Below, piece after piece: positions 55,668 to 64,000 of a stretch of DNA of 64,000 nucleotides; the first letter of the stretch is position 1; each line of letters starts with the position of its first letter. The notes beneath the pieces were generated by a model. That model did no database searches. It had not been told where the DNA came from and saw only the letters and a list, made by a program, of their open reading frames with translations. The DNA is from Polytrichum commune. Its lineage: Eukaryota; Streptophyta; Polytrichopsida; Polytrichales; Polytrichaceae. The position numbers were made by a program, and so were the translations under genes. The stretch is from the NCBI GenBank assembly GCA_950295325.1, contig OX485805.1, positions 39,233,501 through 39,297,500 on the forward strand. Reading direction: 5' to 3'.

Positions 55668-56296
55668 GGGTGCAAGCACGGTAAAGTGGACAACTCCTAA
55701 TCTTAGCCTAGTGTGTGTTGAAAGTGATTCAATTTTATGTACTAACTTTGAATTTTGTGAAGAGAAAAATCATAGACATTTTTAAAACATACTGATCTAC
55801 AAAGCCAAGCAATATATGATGACCAAAAAAAACTCCAAGAAAAGTCTACATATTTTAAAAGACGGTGCAAGTGGTGTGCAAGTAGGCGATATTGAACAAG
55901 TGAATGCCTAAAATTTGTTTGAAATATGATGAAACTACATTAAATTGAGGTTTTCTATAAAGTTTTGTGGTGATGCCCTCAAGTAGATAATGAATTCAAG
56001 GAATATAACTCTTTTTTTAATCAAACTTCAAAATAGTTAAGGTCATGAAATCTATGTCCAAAACCACACTCAATCATTTGCTTTTGACCATCACTTTTGA
56101 TGCTAAGTATTAAAGATCTCAACTTGATATTCTACATTTTGAGTATTTAACATAACAATAAAGGTCATCATACAAATAAATTTTTTAAAATCCAATTTAA
56201 ATAATGCCTTGCTACTACTTTTAGGCCTTTGACCAAAAAAATTGTGGTTTTAGTATACCTGAGCATTTTTTGGTCCACTTTACCATGCTTGCACCC
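55668..56296. mobile_element. MITE-like element with ~24-bp terminal inverted repeats
   Basis: The left end GGGTGCAAGCACGGTAAAGT (continuing GGAC) matches the reverse complement of the right end with one difference (A versus T after AAGC). The element is 629 bp and AT-rich, without coding potential. AACT flanks both sides (55,664-55,667 and 56,297-56,300); four bases could be chance, so the superfamily is open. Confidence 0.8.
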
Positions 56297-57135
56297 AACT
56301 TGAATGCAGTATCCTTTGGACAAAGAGACTTCATACTTGTGTTGTCAACAGCAAATGTATTCACCTCTACTTTCAATAATGTGTTTTTTACACAAATATT
56401 CTTTCACTATTGGAATGAAATAAGATTCTATAGAGGTGACACATCATGAGTATATATGTGATAATAATAATAATAATAATCAATGACCATGTCACAAAAG
56501 GTCACATAACAACCCATTTTTTAATATTTTATTTATTTATTTTAATGATTAAAATGAGTTGCTTCAAATTCTACCATCTTATATTCTTGACTATCATATT
56601 CTAGTATGGCCCAAAGAAACCAATCTATCACATGGGCTACAAAATAATTTAAACAATTTTGTAAACTTCAATTGTTAAATTGAAATTTAATATATTGGCA
56701 TGGGCTCTAATTTGCAAGGGTTTGAACAACAAGTTATTTAGAAATTCTTGACTTCACCACCAATAATAGTATGGTATAGATTAGCATAAGTGATTTGATT
56801 TAAAGATAAATGATGTACACAGTCATTCTTGACTTTGCAAAAAATACTTGTATAATTTACTAGTAGCAATTAAAATGTGAAGGTCAAAGATCTTGAGGAA
56901 TTCAACAATAAGCTACATATTACTTTGACCACATAATGTGTGATGTTTATATTGGTGATAACAATCGCAAAGTGAAAAACTCCAAATATCAACTCATGAA
57001 GTTGTTGTGGTATAGTTACGACTTGAAAGTGACATATTTCGATGACAATTTAACACTTTGTAAACGAATATTTTGTATTTTGTATAAGCATTGTCACAAG
57101 CATTTCCTCATTCAAGCACAAGATTGTCATGCTTT
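56297..57135. other. No gene recognised; (ATA)n inside
   Basis: AT-rich sequence with an (ATA)7-type microsatellite at 56,461-56,480. No frame with recognisable content. Confidence 0.4.
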
Positions 57136-57330
57136 CTTTTTCTTTTTCTTTTTTTTGAGACAGAAGGCCAACAGGCCAACGCCAAAGCACAGGAGGCAGT
57201 TGACCACCTGGCAAGATTTTCGTCAAGTAGAGAGGAGATTTCACAGCCGGGATTCAAACCACCAACCTCTTCCTTGAGATTTGGGTATCTCTCCACCATC
57301 ATCCAGTAGTTTAAGGTCATCTCGGACCAG
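57136..57330 (-). mobile_element. tRNA-derived SINE, full length, with 14-bp target duplication
   Basis: On the minus strand the element begins CTGGTCCGAGATGACC, contains a B-box-like GGTTTGAATCCC about 80 bases in, and ends in an A-rich tail of A and AAAAAG units. The flanks are the perfect direct repeat GATTGTCATGCTTT (57,122-57,135 and 57,331-57,344). Size, tail and long duplication are those of a plant SINE mobilised by a LINE enzyme. The intact duplication points to fairly recent insertion. Confidence 0.88.
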
Positions 57331-57344
57331 GATTGTCATGCTTT

Positions 57345-57872
57345 TGATTAAAACAAAGTTATTAGGCGTTGAGCTTCAAAATTACCACTTTAAGTAACAC
57401 CATCATATGTAAATGGAACATTATATTTCTTAAAGGGGAATATATTTGATTACATACTTGGAATTCCATAAAAAGAAAAAAAAGTATTCAAATTTACCAA
57501 TGTTTTTCATCAAAAATCACAAGGAGACAAATGCAAGGGATGTAAAATGTTTAAGGATGTGCGCGTCGGGGACTATGTAGACTTTGTGTCACACAATACT
57601 TATTGTCGGCTAATACTTATGGCTACTATTAGGCACAATTTGTACATGAGGTGTTGCACTCTATATTTGCTTCTCTTTGAGATACTTATGTGGTTAAGTT
57701 TTTGTGTCAATACTCTATTTGTTGGTAAATGGAATTGTGGTGGAAATTTTTTTGGCTAGCTTTTTGAGATGCAAGTTACTTCTTTGATTAGGTTCATGTG
57801 TCAACACTTTGTAGGTTTGTAATTGAAATTGTGGTGGAGGTTTTTTTGGCTAGCTTTATGAGATAACTCATA
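57345..57872. other. No gene recognised
   Basis: AT-rich. Near 57,705-57,865 the phrase 'ttgtggtggaaatttttttggctagc' occurs twice (about 57,734 and 57,830), a local duplication. The plus frame 57,547-57,759 shows nothing known. Confidence 0.4.
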
Positions 57873-58294
57873 CACGGGGAGGTCACTCCATTGTAAAGTT
57901 GAACAACCACGTGCAAACACTTTACATGTAAAAAATCCTACTTTTAACATAAAGCATCACCAAAATGGGTCAAACTTTCCTCAATATTTTTTCATGAGTA
58001 GATATATACGGTACTTATTACATAGTAAGAAATGATAACTAATTTTGATGATTCTTTTATAAATAAAACATACCATTTCTAACTAGAATGACACAAAATT
58101 GAACTAAAAACAATTACTACAAAACATGAAGATGACTAAAAATTTCAAAAAATATATACAAAAGATACTATCAATGGTTATGTATATGTAAAGAAAATAT
58201 CATAATTTAAAAGTTATCTATGACATGTAATATAGGGATAGCAAACTTTGTTCGCACGTGGTGTTCAACTTGACAATGGAGTGACCTCCCTGTG
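57873..58294. mobile_element. MITE-like element with ~40-bp terminal inverted repeats
   Basis: The left end CACGGGGAGGTCACTCCATT continues as GTAAAGTTGAACA and CCACGTGC. The right end in reverse complement reads CACAGGGAGGTCACTCCATT, GTCAAGTTGAACA and CCACGTGC. The element is 422 bp and AT-rich inside. The 8-bp flanks (AACTCATA and AACCGAGA) agree at only five positions, so the target duplication is unresolved. Confidence 0.8.
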
Positions 58295-58444
58295 AACCGA
58301 GAGTGTCAAGAGTAAGAACCTTTACCACCACTTGGCATTAGTTTTGTCCTAGAAACCAACATATTAAAATCTGAGCATTGAAAGTAACTACCCAAATAGT
58401 TAAAAAATAGCCTAAGAAAAACTCAAAGGTAGAGCCACCTTTGC

Positions 58445-58690
58445 TCTTGAAAGAGCATCAAATCGGTTTAATGTGCCGGTTCGATGCTCTTTTGAGAAGG
58501 TCATTCCGGGCTTGTTACTTAATGTTATGCAATACCCATCAAATATCAATATTTGATGGGTGTTATAATTTTCAAATTCACATGTAGGTCCTTTAATACC
58601 AATATTTATGTTGATTCTTGAGACCATGCATTCACCTATATACCAGTCCAATATTGGTATATACCAATGTTGTATTATTTTGTTCTTTTT
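58445..58690. repeat. Cluster of short palindromes
   Basis: Three hairpin-forming sequences lie within 250 bases. AAGAGCATC at 58,451 pairs with GATGCTCTT at 58,482. ACCCATCAAATAT pairs perfectly with ATATTTGATGGGT at 58,535-58,562. ATTGGTATATACCAAT is a perfect 16-bp palindrome near 58,654-58,669. No gene is recognised around them. Confidence 0.75.
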
Positions 58691-61600
58691 GTTTGTTTAT
58701 CTTCTTCATTAGCTATGGCTTCCCAAGTGAAACAACAAGTCTTTTGGTGTGCTATTAGTGCATTTTTAAAATACTAAGATTGAGCACATTTCAAACTATT
58801 TCATATCATTGGATTATTCTAAGAGCTTATAATTAAGCTTTACATAATTGGTTATGTAAAGCTAGTCCGCAGTGGGTTATGAAAGTGTTCATTTACTACA
58901 ATAGAGTTGAATACATCCACATTAATTCTAAATTGTCTTTCAGCTAGCATATTGGTAAATTAGTATGGACACAATGTGGACATTTGATTATAATATGAAA
59001 GTGTATATCATTGTTAAGATAATCATGTTGTGCAAGTGCTTTGTTGCTCAATTCAAGCACCGAGAGCACACTATTCTTACATGCATATCTTGACATTGTA
59101 AGTATGATTCTTCACCATTTTCCTCTCCCTTTCTTCATTATGCATTAGGTTGATGTTGTATAAGGTTAAATTATGTTGTGTCGACCACCAATAGGACACC
59201 ATTTCTTTCTAGATTAGGATTATTGCCACAAGACCATTGATACTACCACAACACTATCGTTTACTTGTCAAAATCCCCAAGGTACCGCACGGTAGTACCT
59301 TTTATACAACGAGCATAGGACTGCCTAATATCATCCATCTAGTTATGATAAGTAGATATGTGCACATGCTCATGCAAAGCTAAAGATTGAATTTGAGGTG
59401 TTGCAAAGATAGGGCACGGGCCACACTACAAACTTGGAGCTAGAAACGAACGTACACACTAGCCTAATTTTTTCCCCAATTCATTATGTTCATATGTACA
59501 AGTGCCATGTTTTGGTACACCATGTGCCAAATTAGTATATTAAGCACAATTCACAATGTATAGGGACCATATTCTTAACATTGCACATGCATCACGTGCA
59601 TTGACTCGATCATATTGATGATCATGCACACGTGTCATGTGCATTGGCCAAGCCAAAAGATTTGAAGTAAGAGGTGTCGCAGAGGTAAGACACACTCCAC
59701 ATTACAAACTTGCTAAAAGCAACTACATGGTCCTTATGTGGTCACTCTTCTTAATCAAGCACCTATATTTTAGTGATATAAGGCAACATATGTAGTTAAG
59801 AACGGTCACCAAAATGATATGTATCACATTGAGATTGGGCTATGTGCTAAAGAATGTAAACACCATTTGAGGTACAAAAGGTAATACCATTGGGAGGGCC
59901 TATGTGTGTCACATGAAAAGAAAGTGATTCCCTACTTGGGGACAACTAAGTGGTGAGTGGTCATGTTGTGAGCAGTGATGTAACGAAACTCTAATTCTTC
60001 GTTGGAAGTTACTTTGGCATGAACCACCCAACCACGAGATAAGATAAAGAACCCTCACCCTTGCACAAGAGCCCTTTATATACCTCCCCACCATGCCCGG
60101 TTGTCTTAAGTTTAAATAAAGTAAAAAGCAAGTTCAACTATAATGAACTCAATGCTTTTACTTTAAACTCATTCTAGACTACCGTTATCTTACTTCTAGT
60201 CAACATGTAACAATAGTGGCCCATGTTACACTCCTCCCCATTTAACTTTGAGTGTCTCTGCTCAAATGGTACACTATCTTAAACTCCCAAGCCATCAACT
60301 CGCTTTCATTTATGATTTCTTCTTCTATTGATCTTATTGGGCACACTAACACTCTCAACGCCTTTATTTTGTGTTAGCCGTTATTGTGAACGTGCCACGG
60401 TGTCCCAATATTCTTTGAGCACTTATGAACTCAACTTCTTTTTTGGCTCCCAAGAATTATGTTCAAGTCCATATCCAAGTCACTAAAAGCCACCAATATT
60501 GAAGCATTGTTGAAGATTCTACAACATATAGTATAGAACTCAGAATATTCAAAGTAATATTGTGTTCATGAATCCATGTGCATATACAGGACTGGCAGCT
60601 CAAACTCAAACTCAAATTTATGCCTAAGTATCCTAAAATAAATTTATGTCTTAGCTCAGATTTATGTGGGTATCCTAAGTGCCTGAAACGATTCTCAGGT
60701 TGACCTTCCCAAAAGTGTGACATGGAAGATCTTGTTGTCACGGATACAAGTTGGCCTCAAACTGCACACAAATTGGTTATAGTCACAGGTGGTAGAAATA
60801 GTAATACCTCTCAACCAGGCCTTTGGAAAGTCTGTCCTACTCCTTTTTGACTAAGTTTTCCCACTTGCATTTGTTATAACCACATCAACCAAAATATTTA
60901 ACCTACACAAACAAAACTATGTCAATAAAATTAAAATACAAGTGATTAAAATAAAATAAAAAATAAAAAATATCCTATAAAATTTATTGAACAAGACATG
61001 AAATTTCTTGCTGCTTGTAGGTTCTTCTACTCTAATGCTAGTAGCAATGATAGTTTTTAACTTCTTTGGAATTTTGGCATTATTATTATTATTATTATTT
61101 CCCTTTGCTATAGGATCATTTCCCTTGATCTTGATCATTTTAAGATCATTGGAAAAATTTAAAGATCTAAATACATGAATTTCTTATGCATCCAACAAAT
61201 TAACCGAAATAATATATTTTGCAAATTTTTCAAAATGCGAACATATTTGTGTCAATGAAATATCTTGCGATGCAATGCATTCTAGACTTTCAAATATAAT
61301 TTGTGGTGGAAGATGGATGTTTTCAAGATTATCAAAGAACATAATGACAGTTAATTCATCGGCATGGATCATACATTTTTCTAAACACGAAAACTATGGA
61401 TAAGCCATTTTTATTTGCCAAACTAAAATTGACATTCATTTCATGCAACTGCACATGGCGAAATTCTTTGAATGCCTCAATGCATTTTTTAATGTTGGAG
61501 CGAGTTGCAGCAGTTGAGATGTAAACGTCATCGATAATGAACCAACCAACGTCTATGTTTTTCTTCAATAATAAATTAGAAAATAAACTTCACATATAAA

Positions 61601-64000
61601 ACAATATATAATTATTAGGGTTAATATATAATATTTTGTATGTGTTGAATAAAATAATTGATAGAAAAAAATCCTTAGGCTTATATTTTCCAATAGTGCC
61701 CTCTTTGTAGAGTCTACGAGAGGAGTATACCATATGTCTGCCAAATCTTGGTGCTTGAGGTGTTTGATCCATATCTACGCGTGTCCTATGTGCCAAATTG
61801 CTTATGAAATATTCAATTTTCTAACAATTGTCTGCTAGAGGTCAACATCATGCCTTAATAATTCTACTATGTCCATATTCATGGACTGTAAACTCGAATT
61901 AGTAGCATTCAGTGAAGCATAAGATTCTATCCCATCTTTTCATCAATAGAGGTAACTACACGTGTGATCAATGTAAAATGTTGTACATATTTTATGAGTG
62001 AAAGAATATATAATCAATTATCAAACCTCTTTACGGATGTGCTAGTGGTGTACAATAACCATATATGTTATAAAAAAAAATCCTTACAAATTCTAATTAT
62101 ATACGGACAATCATCCTCAAAAGATATGGGCTCATTTTAAACATTCTCTAGCAAAATGCTTTCTAGTTCATATCACTCAAGAACGTTGTGCTTTCAAGGA
62201 CCATGAGAAGTATAAGATATTCGCCAAAACTTTAAGATGCGGTAGAAAAACGATCAACTCTTGTTCTCCAACTCTTTTATCTCTCTTTCGTGATTGTCAA
62301 AGTTCTCCAACACTTGTACACCAATAGACCGATGCATAGCTTCCAATTTGGCACCTACCAATAAATAAATTACATCATATGTAGTTTGTGCAAATTTAAA
62401 CTTCAAATAATATTTGAATTGATTCAATTCTATGAATATAACATCGTTTAAGGAAGATTTTTATTTCAAAACACTTCAGTTGAGCTCTTAATGATGATGC
62501 AAGTGTCTCATGTTCAACCTCAAAATGTGTGGACTGCACAAAAAATCATGACTATATATATTATTTATATTTTAAAATAAATAATAAAATATAGTAACAT
62601 TAAATGAATAAAATAAATCCAAAAAAAAAAAGATCACCATTATAAATTTTTTTATAAACAATTGTTAAATAACATCAAATGAAAGACATCTCACGAATAA
62701 AAATTTATTTTTAAAAATATATAGAATTTTAAAAATATGCCTCTATAATCTTGAGTTCCCAAAGTCCATCATCATGTGCAAGGCTAATAATTATTTCAAA
62801 TGGAAAGAAATATCAAAATTGTCTATAGGTTAAAACATAATTCACAAATCTTATAATTCCAATTGTTAACTGAAATCAAATGCCATTGAGGATGTTGGTT
62901 ATTTTGCTTGGTCCAATTGGATTGTTGTAATTATGAAATGTATGTATAGCCAACCACCAATGCCACCATTGATATTGAAATTAGATTAGTTTATGCAAGA
63001 ATTTCCTAAAACAACTTTGCACTTTGCAACTACTAAGATGGAGGATTTTAGGGATTGAGTAACATTGTAGACTTCATGGAATGTGGTGGAATTAGTTGAG
63101 TCCTACGTAGGTTTAACAAAAGAATCCAACAACAAAGCTCCAGAGCTCCCGATCACTTCTAATTCTTCTTCTAGGGTCATGTAGATGTCGCTTCCAGTGC
63201 CATCCGCATCAAACTACTTTGTCAAATTCGAAGCGGATGGCCCAAGGCTACCACTATGCTGTGATTCTTCACTTACATCCTTGTTGCTTGAAGTTGGAGG
63301 ATCAACACCATGATCATTTTGAAAAACCTAGTTGAGATGCCGAAACTGTTACTTGGGATGCCGGCTAGGCAGGCAAGCAAAAAGTTTTGGCAAATGCCAT
63401 TTGGGCAGGGACACGAAAAGTTTCGGGGGGCAAAGGCAGTGGTGGGTCCCTTTAGCGTCCGGCATACAAACGCATGTCTCAAGTGTAGATGCTATTGGGA
63501 TGCTATTGTACTTAGGATACATTAGAATTAATACTTTGTGTCCTCATCATGCGAAGTGGGACATAAATCTGGATATCAAGATTCGGAGTAGGAATTCTGA
63601 AGTTGCATCTCCTCCTATCATGAAAATAATAATTATCATGAAATGAGTATAATTGCGGATGTAGGAAGACAAACCAGGAGGAGGTGTTGGTCCTCCTAAT
63701 TTAAGTATATTTGGACAAATACATAAGGGGTGTGCACTTGTGGGGACAAAAACATCAAACGACCCCCCCAAAAAAGCAACAACACCACAACCACAACTTC
63801 GAATGTTTATATATCATGTTTGCAAATCACCATATTTATGTAGTTTTACGATCTAATGTACATCATATTGGAATTATCTAACATTCATGCATTAATCTAA
63901 ATATATATACTCAAATCCTAGTTAGGAGGGAAACCTCTCCCATTGCACATAGGACCTATCCCATTGTTCATAGTATGGCCAGAGGAAAATGTCTAGGAAA
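58691..64000. other. Repeat-rich intergenic end of the window, no gene recognised
   Basis: A repeat of the transporter-intron family is at 59,718-59,930. A diverged duplication with 'cacactacaaacttg' occurs at about 59,391 and again with 'ccacattacaaacttg' at 59,660. An inverted repeat with arms of about 26 bases is at 60,109-60,171. Minus-strand frames at 61,184-61,372, 61,356-61,568 and 61,590-61,796 are Lys- and Ile-rich; the pieces QTPQAPRFGRHMVYSSRR and GWFIIDDVYISTAATRS could be parts of one decayed or spliced protein, but I do not recognise it. Frames at 63,310-63,646 are also unassigned. Confidence 0.45.

Noticed and set aside
60463..60741. 92-codon minus-strand frame with a hydrophobic middle
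   Set aside because: It spans a small direct repeat and shows no known motif or splice partners; treated as chance.

Overview
The window is nuclear DNA of a land plant. It has AT-rich, gene-poor sequence, spliced genes with canonical GT-AG introns of about 235 to 980 bp, a short run of plant-type telomere repeat, Ty3/gypsy retrotransposons, and plant MITEs and SINEs. A DUF7869-type relic and a pipsqueak-type HTH relic are more familiar to me from spore-bearing plants than from flowering plants, so a bryophyte, lycophyte, fern or gymnosperm is plausible. I cannot name the species from sequence alone.

Three host genes look intact. (1) A seven-exon FAD-dependent class A monooxygenase at 31,082-35,683 (+), predicted at 435 aa. 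Intron 6 holds an open, phase-compatible 138-nt candidate cassette exon. (2) A single-exon Mpv17/PMP22-family membrane protein at 38,408-39,325 (-), up to 305 aa. (3) A seven-exon EamA/DMT-type transporter at 50,293-55,164 (-), predicted at 396 aa. In both spliced models every exon phase closes and the total is a multiple of three. I see no functional link among the three; they are neighbours in a repeat-rich tract.

The first 29 kb is mostly mobile-element debris. An old, stop-ridden Ty3/gypsy element (about 5.8-18.3 kb, +) carries two tandem copies of an unrecognised domain before gag, and three tandem copies of the integrase zinc-binding N-terminal segment. It is split by a 1.8-kb LTR-like insertion with a perfect 5-bp target duplication. 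Next come an 850-bp foldback, a minisatellite, a GC-richer block of unrecognised coding fossils (19.8-21.0 kb), and a second LTR of the same family with a hAT-like element nested in it. A DUF7869-like pseudogene and a pipsqueak-type DNA-binding relic follow.

From 41 to 58 kb there are a decayed chromovirus on the minus strand, at least five MITE-like inverted-repeat elements, and a tRNA-derived SINE with a 14-bp target duplication. Two 5S-rRNA-headed SINE-like elements, each between 10-bp direct repeats, sit antisense inside introns of the monooxygenase and transporter genes. The last 6 kb shows only small palindromes, dispersed repeats and unrecognised open frames. No tRNA gene, functional rRNA gene or CRISPR array was seen.
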